Both the position numbers and the translations under genes were made by a program. The notes beneath the pieces were generated by a model, which was given only the letters and a program-made list of their open reading frames with translations, ran no database searches and was not told the DNA's origin. From positions 62,001 through 126,000 of the forward strand of contig JAHHGZ010000010.1 in assembly GCA_019359595.1 (NCBI GenBank): a DNA stretch of 64,000 bases. Direction: 5' to 3'. Of this stretch, positions 57,049 to 64,000 are shown piece after piece. The stretch is from Cyanomargarita calcarea GSE-NOS-MK-12-04C (GTDB lineage Bacteria; Cyanobacteriota; Cyanobacteriia; Cyanobacteriales; Nostocaceae). Each line of letters opens with the position of its first letter. Position 1 is the stretch's first letter.

Positions 57049-57891
57049 ATGATACGACCGCGCAGGGTGCTTTCTCAGCATTGGCTCAAAAGTGACAAGG
57101 CTTTGGATTCGATAGTTCGGGCTTCTCAGTGTAAATCGGGCGATCGCGTTTTGGAAATTGGTCCGGGAACAGGCATTTTGACACGACGTTTATTGCCGTT
57201 GGTGGGTGCGTTAGTCGCAGTTGAAATTGACGAAGAATTGTGCAAGGTATTGGTAAAGCAGTTAGGTAGTAGGGAGAATTTTTTACTACTGCAACATGAT
57301 TTTTTGTCCGTGGATTTGCCCCTGTTATTAACGCAGTTTCCCAGGTTTCAAAAGCCGAATAAAGTAGTTGCGAACATCCCGTATAATATTACTGGACCAA
57401 TTTTAGAGAAGTTATTGGGGACTATTGCTAACCCGAATATTCAACCTTTTGAATCGATGGTATTGTTATTACAGAAAGAAGTTGCGGAAAGATTAGCGGC
57501 AAAGCCAGGGTCAAGAACTTTTGGGGCCTTGACCGTGAGAGTTCAATATTTGGCAGAGTGTGAGTTAATTTGTACGGTTCCTTCTTCCGCATTTTATCCA
57601 CCACCAAAAGTTGATTCGGCTGTTGTCAGGTTGATTCCAAGAAAGATAGAACCAGTTGCAACTGATGCCAGGAAATTGGAGACCCTTGTAAAATTGGGGT
57701 TCGGTGCCAAACGGAAAATGTTACGAAATAATTTACAATCAATCATCGAACGTGAGAGCCTGACACAATTACTGGAACAATTAGAAATAAATCCAGATGC
57801 TCGGGCTGAAGATATCAGCGTTCAGCAATGGGTTAGTTTAAGTAATTTACTACACGCAAATGGATTCAATCACCCTTATTGCCAGAGCTAA
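57049..57891 (+). CDS. rsmA: 16S rRNA A1518/A1519 dimethyltransferase
   Basis: 280 residues. SAM-binding motif I LEIGPGTGILTRRLLP, motif II VAVEIDEEL, the catalytic VVANIPYNITGPILEK (NIPY) and the C-terminal helical domain (SAFYPPPKVDSAVVRL) are all present. It dimethylates two adenines near the 3' end of 16S rRNA during ribosome maturation. The last 32 bases overlap the start of ispE. Confidence 0.96.
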   Translation: MIRPRRVLSQHWLKSDKALDSIVRASQCKSGDRVLEIGPGTGILTRRLLPLVGALVAVEIDEELCKVLVKQLGSRENFLLLQHDFLSVDLPLLLTQFPRFQKPNKVVANIPYNITGPILEKLLGTIANPNIQPFESMVLLLQKEVAERLAAKPGSRTFGALTVRVQYLAECELICTVPSSAFYPPPKVDSAVVRLIPRKIEPVATDARKLETLVKLGFGAKRKMLRNNLQSIIERESLTQLLEQLEINPDARAEDISVQQWVSLSNLLHANGFNHPYCQS

Positions 57892-58816
57892 AATTAACTT
57901 ATATCTAGAAATTCTTGGCGACCGTTCCGATGGGTATCATGAGTTAGCAATGATACTTCAGAGTATTGACCTAGCGGACGAGGTTGAAGTCAGAAATCTC
58001 AGCACAGACAGGATTTTGATTCGTTGCAGCCATCCACAGGTACCGACAGATGAAAGTAATATCGCTTACAAAGCTGTAGAATTGATGGTGAAAGAATTCA
58101 ATCGGGGTTTCGCTCTTCATGGAGGAGTCGAAATTATCATCAACAAGCGGATTCCCGTTGCAGCAGGGTTAGCAGGAGGTTCCACAAATGCCGCAGCAGT
58201 ATTGATGGGGATAGATTTGCTGTGGAATTTAGGATTAACGATACAAGAATTGGAAGAGTTAGGAGCAACTCTAGGTTCAGATGTCCCCTTTTGCTTCGCA
58301 GGTGGAACAGCGATCGCTACAGGTAGAGGTGAACAACTTTCTCCTTTACCCTCATTGGATACTATATATATAGTATTGGCAAAATATCGGAGTTTGGAAG
58401 TATCCACTCCGATTGCCTATAAAACTTACCGTTCCCGGTTCGGTAGTTCCTATGTTAAGGAGAAAAATAGTTTGGTTGAGCGTGCAGCTGCGGTACATTC
58501 TGGAGAAATCGTCAAAGCGATTTTGCACAAAGATGTCAAAGCAATCGCCTCCAAAATGTACAATGATTTGGAGAAGGTAGTATTACCAGAATATCCCCAA
58601 GTATTGCAGTTGCGCGAGATGTTTGCCGGGTTGGATGGTGTCCTCGGTACAATGATGTCTGGTTCGGGACCTTCTGTATTTGCGATATGCGAAAATAAAG
58701 AGCAGGCAGAAGCTGTGAAGTTGCGTGTGAGAACAGCCATTCCTGATGATGATTTAGAATTGTTCGTGACTCAGATGATTGGACATGGAATTCAAGTTAA
58801 GAAAAATTTAGTCTAA
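57860..58816 (+). CDS. ispE: 4-diphosphocytidyl-2-C-methyl-D-erythritol kinase
   Basis: 318 residues. GHMP kinase of the MEP isoprenoid pathway: ARAKINLYLEILGDRSDGYH, KRIPVAAGLAGGSTNAAAVL (ATP-binding GLAGGS), LGSDVPFCFAGGTAIATGRG and MMSGSGPSVFAI are intact. It starts inside the end of rsmA, so the two are co-translated; the order rsmA-ispE is conserved in cyanobacteria. Confidence 0.96.
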   Translation: MDSITLIARAKINLYLEILGDRSDGYHELAMILQSIDLADEVEVRNLSTDRILIRCSHPQVPTDESNIAYKAVELMVKEFNRGFALHGGVEIIINKRIPVAAGLAGGSTNAAAVLMGIDLLWNLGLTIQELEELGATLGSDVPFCFAGGTAIATGRGEQLSPLPSLDTIYIVLAKYRSLEVSTPIAYKTYRSRFGSSYVKEKNSLVERAAAVHSGEIVKAILHKDVKAIASKMYNDLEKVVLPEYPQVLQLREMFAGLDGVLGTMMSGSGPSVFAICENKEQAEAVKLRVRTAIPDDDLELFVTQMIGHGIQVKKNLV

Positions 58817-58839
58817 TACTATCCAAAATCCAAAATCCT

Positions 58840-59172
58840 ATGAGCGTGCCTAATTTACCTCAACAGTCAGAAAATTCCGGACAAGAAGTTCCCCCTACTC
58901 CCTTACGTTGTTTCGTTGGAGCAACCATTTCATCCGGGATGGGGTTTGCGTTATATAAGTTGATGATTTCGATTGCGACAACTTTTGCTCTTAAACCCAT
59001 ACATTCTGATAACCCAATGGTTGTGAATATTGGTTCCGCTGTTCGTACTTTGGTTGTCGGTATCGTTGCTTTGGGTATGGGGATATTTGGATTGGTTGCT
59101 GTTGGGTTGTTTGCTTTGGGTATACAGTTAGTTATTCAAGGATTCACAAAGAAAGAGTCTTCGAGTAATTAG
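58840..59172 (+). CDS. DUF3082 family membrane protein
   Basis: 110 residues with two hydrophobic regions (FVGATISSGMGFALYKLMIS, TLVVGIVALGMGIFGLVAVG). This cyanobacterial family is regularly found after ispE; function unknown. It begins 24 bases after ispE, in the same operon. Confidence 0.88.
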   Translation: MSVPNLPQQSENSGQEVPPTPLRCFVGATISSGMGFALYKLMISIATTFALKPIHSDNPMVVNIGSAVRTLVVGIVALGMGIFGLVAVGLFALGIQLVIQGFTKKESSSN

Positions 59173-60590
59173 TTTATATCTGTTTGGTTATATAACCATA
59201 GAGATGCAAAATGTTTGAATTTTTGAATGATATCCAAATTTCTCGACTCGCTATTTTCAACGTCATGATTACAGGAAGAATAGTTTATATCTGTTTGGCT
59301 ATACAACCATAGAGATGCGAGATGTTTGAATTTCTCGACTCCCCTAAAAGCGATCGCTATTTCCTATCATCACGAGCATTGTAATTGTTGAATGATATCC
59401 AAATTTCTCGACTCGCTATTTTCAACGTCACGATTACAGGAAGAATAATTTATATCTGTTTGGCTATATAACCATAGAGATGCGAGATGTTTGAATTTCT
59501 CGACTCCCCTAAAAGCGATCGCTATTTATTTCCTATCATCACGAGCATTGTAATTGTTGAGTGATATCCAAATTTCTCGACTCGCTATTTTCAACGTCAT
59601 GATTACAGGAAGAATAATTTATATTTGTTTGGCTATATAACCATACAGATACGAGATGTTTGAATTGTTGAATGAAGTTGAAATTTCTCGACTCCCCTAA
59701 AAGTGGACGCTATTTTTAACGTCATGATTACAGGAAGAATATTTTATATCTGTTTGGCTATATAACCATAGAGATGCGAGATGTTTGAATTTTTGAATGA
59801 AGTTGAAATTTCTCGACTCGTTTTTTCCAACGTCACGATTACAGGAAGAATATTTTATATCTGTTTGGCTATATAACCATAGAGATGCGAGATGTTTGAA
59901 TTGTTGAATGAAGTTGAAATTTCTCGACTCCCTAAAAGCGATCGCTATTTCCTATCATCACGAGCATTGTAATTGTTGAATGATATCCAAATTTCTCGAC
60001 TCGCTATTTTCAACGTCATGATTACAGGAAGGATAATTTATATCTGTTTGGCTATATAACCATAGAGATGCGAGATGTTTGAATTGTTGAGTGATATCCA
60101 AATTTCTCGACTCGCTATTTTTAACGTCATGATTACAGGAAGAATAATTTATATCTGTTTGGCTATATAACTATAGAGATGCGAGATGTTTGAATTGTTG
60201 AATGAGGCTGAAATTTCTCGACTCCCTAAAAGCGATCGCTATTTCCTATCATCACGAGCATTGTAATTGTTGAATGATATCCAAATTTCTCGACTCGCTA
60301 TTTTCAACGTCATGATTACAGGAAGGATAATTTATATCTGTTTGGCTATATAACCATAGAGATGCGAGATGTTTGAATTGTTGAATGAAGTTGAAATTTC
60401 TCGACTCGCTAAAAGCGATCGCTATTTCCTATCATCACGAGCATTGTAATTGTTGAATGATATCCAAATTTTTCGACTCCCTATTTTCAACGTCACGATT
60501 ACAGGAAGAATAGTTTATATCTGTTTGGCTATATAACCATAGAGATGCGAGATGTTCAAATTTCTCGACTCCCTAAAAGCGACGTGAGAG
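59172..60590. repeat. 1.4-kb array of ten degenerate tandem units
   Basis: A core TCTGTTTGGCTATATAACCA occurs ten times, at about 59180, 59290, 59456, 59624, 59750, 59861, 60043, 60154, 60339 and 60521. Spacing alternates between about 110-126 and 165-185 bases. Each unit also has GATGCGAGATGTTTGAATT, AAATTTCTCGACTC and CGTCATGATTACAGGAAG; long units add AAAAGCGATCGCTATTTCC and TATCATCACGAGCATTG. The core is palindromic (TGGTTATATAACCA in the first copy). No coding frame persists. Not a CRISPR: spacers are themselves repeated. Confidence 0.92.
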
Positions 60591-60669
60591 TCACCCCTTG
60601 ATCATAATGAACGTAATTGGGAGAAAAATTGGTTGGTACTGCAAGAGTTAGCAAGTGCAACTATATTAA

Positions 60670-60835
60670 TCATCGGTACGGGGAATATCGGTCAGGCGAT
60701 CGCTTCTCGTGCCATGCTAGCACTATCCCCAATATTCCAGTTACTTGAAGACCCAACCTAATTGCTTCATTTCTACCTCTTCGTTCATCTACAATCAATC
60801 TGTCGGCATTTAATTCAACAGCAAGGGTAATAATA
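60670..60835 (-). pseudogene. C-terminal remnant of a DUF3368-type PIN protein
   Basis: The minus strand reads VELNADRLIVDERRGRNEAI, RLGLQVTGILGIV and then an altered end. The DERRGR and GLQVTGxLG motifs are those of DUF3368 PIN-domain toxins. The upstream two thirds are missing. Confidence 0.75.
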
Positions 60836-60984
60836 CATTATAAAACAGCAAGATTCGTTGGCGGGTTCGGTATTCACAATCTTTTTGTTTGACGATAATT
60901 ATTGAAAGTTGGGTTACAGCGCAAACCCTAATTATTCGTTAAATATTAAATCTTTTTCGTACTTCTTCACCCAACCGACACAAC

Positions 60985-61355
60985 TTATGCTTGTGTTTCA
61001 TCAGCTAACACAGCTAAACTAATGACTCGTTTTTTATGGCGGTCAAATAAGCGATAATTGTAGATGTACATACGTTCCATAAAGCCTTTGTCATATTGGC
61101 TTTGGATTTCCACATGGATAATTACCCACGCTTCTTCACCGTCGAGTAAATAAACTTTTGCAACTTTATCAACTAAACGCTTGCCAATTTCCGCATCGGG
61201 TTCGAGTTGTTGCAGTTCGGTGTCAAGAAATTCGTAGGGTTTTGTCCAGTCAATGACAGAATATGCTTCTTGAAAAAAAACTCTAAAAAGCTAGGAAAAA
61301 AATCTTCAATAATTTCTTTCCAGGGACTGTCATATTCAGTTCGCTGTTCGGTCAT
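60985..61355 (-). pseudogene. Rpn-type putative nuclease gene, frameshifted and truncated
   Basis: ATG at 61355: MTEQRTEYDSPWKEIIEDFF and then, after a frameshift in an A-rich run near 61275, DWTKPYEFLDTELQQLEPDA, AWVIIHVEIQSQYDKGFMER and YNYRLFDRHKKRVISLAVLA. HVEIQSQ is the nuclease-core Glu-x-Gln of this PD-(D/E)XK-related family. The frame stops early, at about 120 of a usual 300 or so residues. Confidence 0.8.
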
Positions 61356-61484
61356 GAGAAAATTGTTTAATAAAATATTTATTTAAAATGATGGCTAAAA
61401 TAAACTTTTTTGAGGGCTTACACATATGTAGTAATCAATTACCTCTATATTTTAGCTTTAGAGTTCATGAAACTCAATTATTAA

Positions 61485-62762
61485 CTACTTATACTCCTCT
61501 AAAGCCCCCAATTTCCGCATCTGAGGCCAAATAGAAGCCACTGCTATAGCAATTACAATCGTCCCAATTCCCCCACCCACAACAGCAATCACCGGACCCA
61601 AAAAAGCCGCAGCTAAACCGGACTCAAAACCCCCCAACTCATTCGACGCACTAATAAACACGCTATTAATTGCTGCAACTCGACCACGCAAATTATCGGG
61701 TGTGCGAATCTGCACCAAAGTATGACGAATTACTACACTAATCGCATCCAAGGCACCACTCAACGCGAGCATTAATAATGACAGCCAATACCAACGTGAT
61801 AACCCGAAAATAATCGTCACCACCCCAAAGCCAACCACCGACCACAATAATGCTTGTCCGGCTTTGCGTAACGGTGGTAAATGTGCCAAACTGACCGCCA
61901 TAATTAAGGCACCAATCGACGGTGCAGCCTGCAAACAACCTAACTCAAAGGGTCCTACTCGCAAAATATCCTTGGCAAAGATGGGTAACAGTGCCACTGC
62001 ACCCCCCAGTAATACGGCAAACATATCTAAGCTAATTGCCGCTAAAATCAGTTGATTCTGCCAAACAAACGTCGCACCAGCCGCAAGTGCTTTCAAGGAA
62101 ATAGGTTCATTGGAACGGGTGAATTTTGGTTCTGCCACCATCGCCATTAAAATAAAACAGAGTAACCCGGCAACAGCAGCTAGCACATATACACCCGTCG
62201 CACCTCCCAAAAGCGCGATCGCAAACCCTCCTAAAGCAGGTCCCACTACTGACGCAATCTGAAAACTACTGCTATTCCAAGTCGCTGCATTGGTAAACAA
62301 AGTCACAGGTATCAGTTGAAACATCAGCGCATCGCTAGCAGGTTTGAGGAATGCCTTGGCAATACCTGTTATCACCAAAATTGTGTAAATTAGAACAACT
62401 GAATTTGGCATATGAGTGTAGGAAATTACTGCCAAACCCAGGGAACACAAGATAAACATCATCACCGACAACAACATGGTGGGTTTGCGATGATATTTAT
62501 CTGCTACATGACCAGCGATTAAAGTCAGTAAAATTGCTGGCACAACTTGCGCCAGTCCAATCCCACCCAACACCAAAGCAGAACCAGTACGCTCGTAGAG
62601 TTCCCAACCCAACGCTACTGTCTGCATTTGCCCAGCCGTAAACAGGAGGGTGCGGCCGATGGTAAACAGTCGATAATCCCGAAATCTCAGGGCTGCAAAG
62701 GCATCGTGTTGTGTAGCCTCAGCCTCACGGAGCTTTTTTAACTTCTGATTTCTCAAAGACAT
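61485..62762 (-). CDS. MFS exporter (EntS-like)
   Basis: 425 residues, about 12 transmembrane helices. LFTIGRTLLFTAGQMQTVAL, GGIGLAQVVPAILLTLIAGH, VADKYHRKPTMLLSV (loop 2-3 motif) and AINSVFISASNELGGFESGL are typical of the MFS_3 exporters related to enterobactin exporter EntS. Its start overlaps the end of the MarR gene by 38 bases, so the two form an operon. Cargo unknown. Confidence 0.88.
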   Translation of the reverse strand: MSLRNQKLKKLREAEATQHDAFAALRFRDYRLFTIGRTLLFTAGQMQTVALGWELYERTGSALVLGGIGLAQVVPAILLTLIAGHVADKYHRKPTMLLSVMMFILCSLGLAVISYTHMPNSVVLIYTILVITGIAKAFLKPASDALMFQLIPVTLFTNAATWNSSSFQIASVVGPALGGFAIALLGGATGVYVLAAVAGLLCFILMAMVAEPKFTRSNEPISLKALAAGATFVWQNQLILAAISLDMFAVLLGGAVALLPIFAKDILRVGPFELGCLQAAPSIGALIMAVSLAHLPPLRKAGQALLWSVVGFGVVTIIFGLSRWYWLSLLMLALSGALDAISVVIRHTLVQIRTPDNLRGRVAAINSVFISASNELGGFESGLAAAFLGPVIAVVGGGIGTIVIAIAVASIWPQMRKLGALEEYK

Positions 62763-63186
62763 TTTTAAGTAGAGTTAACCCTTCTTGAATTTGTGTAATT
62801 TCCTTCGCCGAAAGACCGTCTAACAAGTCTGCAATATGAGCGCGAGTTTGTGCTTGGGTTTGCTCAAGATGGTGCTTGCCTTCCGAAGTCAGGTATAAAA
62901 CTATTTTCCGTCGTTCCTGGGGGTGGTCGCTGCGTAGCACAAAATCGCGTTGTACCAGCCTTTCTGTAGTTGTGGATGCCGTTGCACAGGTAACACCGAG
63001 ATGTTCCGCTAGGTCAGATAAGGAAGCTCCAGGATTGCGTTTGAGAAATGCTAGCGATCGCAACTGCGGTACAGACAAAGAAGCGGCACTATTTTCGCGC
63101 ATATCCGCTCGGATAAACCGCATTACCAATGGAATAGTATCCATGACTCGATTGGCACATTCTTGAGTCGGTTTATCCAATTGCAT
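62725..63186 (-). CDS. MarR-family transcriptional regulator
   Basis: 153 residues. Winged helix: LRSLAFLKRNPGASLSDLAE, HLGVTCATASTTTERLVQRD and LRSDHPQERRKIVLYLTSEG. MarR proteins sense small molecules and control adjacent transporter genes; it lies between an MFS exporter and an ABC permease on the same strand, so it probably regulates both. Confidence 0.92.
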   Translation of the reverse strand: MQLDKPTQECANRVMDTIPLVMRFIRADMRENSAASLSVPQLRSLAFLKRNPGASLSDLAEHLGVTCATASTTTERLVQRDFVLRSDHPQERRKIVLYLTSEGKHHLEQTQAQTRAHIADLLDGLSAKEITQIQEGLTLLKNVFEKSEVKKAP

Positions 63187-63205
63187 GGGCTAGTTATTCT
63201 CCTGG

Positions 63206-64000
63206 TTACATTGCCACCCGTGGATAAAGTTTTCCACAGATGTAGGTCAAGCCTATTAATGTTAGCAAGAGAATTGTACAATCCAAAGTAAACCCGTAAA
63301 GGCTGATGCCATTGAGAAGCATTTTACCCCGTAAAGCATCAACTTGATATGTTAAGGGATTGATGCGGGAAATAAACTGTAACCATCCCGGCATTAGAGA
63401 AATGGGATAGATGGCATTGCTGGCAAAAAAGAACGGCATGGTGATTAATTGCCCGATTCCCGTCATCCGTTCCCGCGTTTTGACCACGCAGCCAATAATT
63501 AATGAAAATACACAAAAACAACCCGCTCCCAGTACGACAATTAGCAGGACTTGCAAAAATGCTAGAAGGTTGAGATTGAGTTTAACACCCAATACAAATG
63601 CTAATCCATAAATAATAAATACCTGTGACAAGCACCGCACCCCACAAGCCAAGGCTTTGCCCAAAACCATTGCCGAACGAGGGATAGGACTCGCTAGCAA
63701 TTTATGCACGACTCCTAAATCTCGCTCCCAAATCAACGCCATCCCACCTGTGAAAATTGCCACAAATAAGACGCTTTGAGCGAGAATACCAGCCGAGATA
63801 AAGTCTAAATAGGGTAAGTTTCCTGTGGGAATAGCGCGGGTTCGGGTGAAAACTTGCCCAAAAATCAGCAGCCACAATGCAGGTTGGACGCTTCTAACCA
63901 CTAAATCAGTTGGGTCATGGCGGAGTTTACGCACTTCCAACTCGGCGATAACGAGGGTTTTGTTAATTAATTCAATAATTGCAGAGATAAAATTGCGCTC
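63206..64000 (-). CDS. ABC-2 type transporter permease (5' end beyond window)
   Basis: At least 264 residues; the frame is open to the window edge. Six hydrophobic segments and VHKLLASPIPRSAMVLGKAL, SLMPGWLQFISRINPLTYQV, DALRG are typical of the DrrB/NodJ-like ABC-2 permeases. The matching ATPase gene should lie upstream of the window's end. Probably one operon with the MarR and MFS genes (19-base gap). Confidence 0.92.
   Translation of the reverse strand, partial: ERNFISAIIELINKTLVIAELEVRKLRHDPTDLVVRSVQPALWLLIFGQVFTRTRAIPTGNLPYLDFISAGILAQSVLFVAIFTGGMALIWERDLGVVHKLLASPIPRSAMVLGKALACGVRCLSQVFIIYGLAFVLGVKLNLNLLAFLQVLLIVVLGAGCFCVFSLIIGCVVKTRERMTGIGQLITMPFFFASNAIYPISLMPGWLQFISRINPLTYQVDALRGKMLLNGISLYGFTLDCTILLLTLIGLTYICGKLYPRVAM

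Noticed and set aside
59172-60590. Possible CRISPR array
   Set aside because: The repeats are long and degenerate, the intervening sequences are themselves repeated, and no cas genes are nearby.
60590-60770. Plus-strand fragment reading DHNERNWEKNWLVLQELASA
   Set aside because: Looks like a piece of a toxin-antitoxin or DUF5615-like gene, but it is too short and broken to assign.

Overview
The window looks like chromosomal DNA of a filamentous cyanobacterium, probably of the Nostocales. Evidence for this: GCGATCGC (HIP1-type) octamers recur throughout; petM of the cytochrome b6f complex lies just upstream of ycf39; several small families are typical of cyanobacteria (DUF5340-, DUF2949-, DUF3082-, DUF1822- and DUF928-like, NblR-like regulator); short-repeat tracts and MITE-like palindromes are common. 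The species cannot be named from the sequence alone. No tRNA, rRNA or CRISPR array was seen.

Layout. 0-9.3 kb is mostly housekeeping: end of trpC, a secreted MTA/SAH-deaminase-like amidohydrolase, DUF192 lipoprotein, OmpR-type regulator, NAD kinase, Ycf39, PetM, PdxA. 9.3-14.4 kb holds a TAXI-type binding protein, an inactive-looking rhodanese, an RNase D-like exonuclease, a CAP-domain protein and a SUI1 factor. 14.5-26.5 kb is a signalling locus: sigma-like factor, DUF1822 protein and TPR-CHAT protease on one strand, and DUF928 protein and CHAT-CHASE2 membrane protein on the other. The CHAT-CHASE2 gene is cut near its 3' end by a fully delimited IS630 element (22827-24142); joining the two sides across the duplicated TA restores one frame. 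26.9-37 kb carries a Pmp3-type peptide, leuA behind a leucine-rich leader peptide with its own promoter, a Uma2 gene, cysH, a DUF4276/AAA ATPase pair and nifJ.

38.4-56.6 kb is an accessory region packed with toxin-antitoxin modules and their wrecks, Uma2 genes, pseudogenes (TetR, GNAT, ParE, PIN), and a plasmid-like block of ParA, ribbon-helix-helix partner and tyrosine recombinase, with matching palindromic sites around it. Inside it sits the most striking feature: a template repeat (51430-51554) and a variable repeat (51753-51877) of 125 bp each, without indels, differing at 12 positions of which 11 are adenines in the template strand. That is the signature of a diversity-generating retroelement (DGR). 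The variable repeat is the 3' end of a caspase-FGE protein gene preceded by a Trypco1-like gene. The caspase core has been deleted and no reverse transcriptase is encoded in the window, so mutagenesis, if still active, must be driven in trans.

57-64 kb returns to core genes (rsmA-ispE-DUF3082), then a 1.4-kb intergenic array of ten degenerate tandem units, decayed PIN and Rpn-type fragments, and an MFS-MarR-ABC permease export cluster running off the end of the window.
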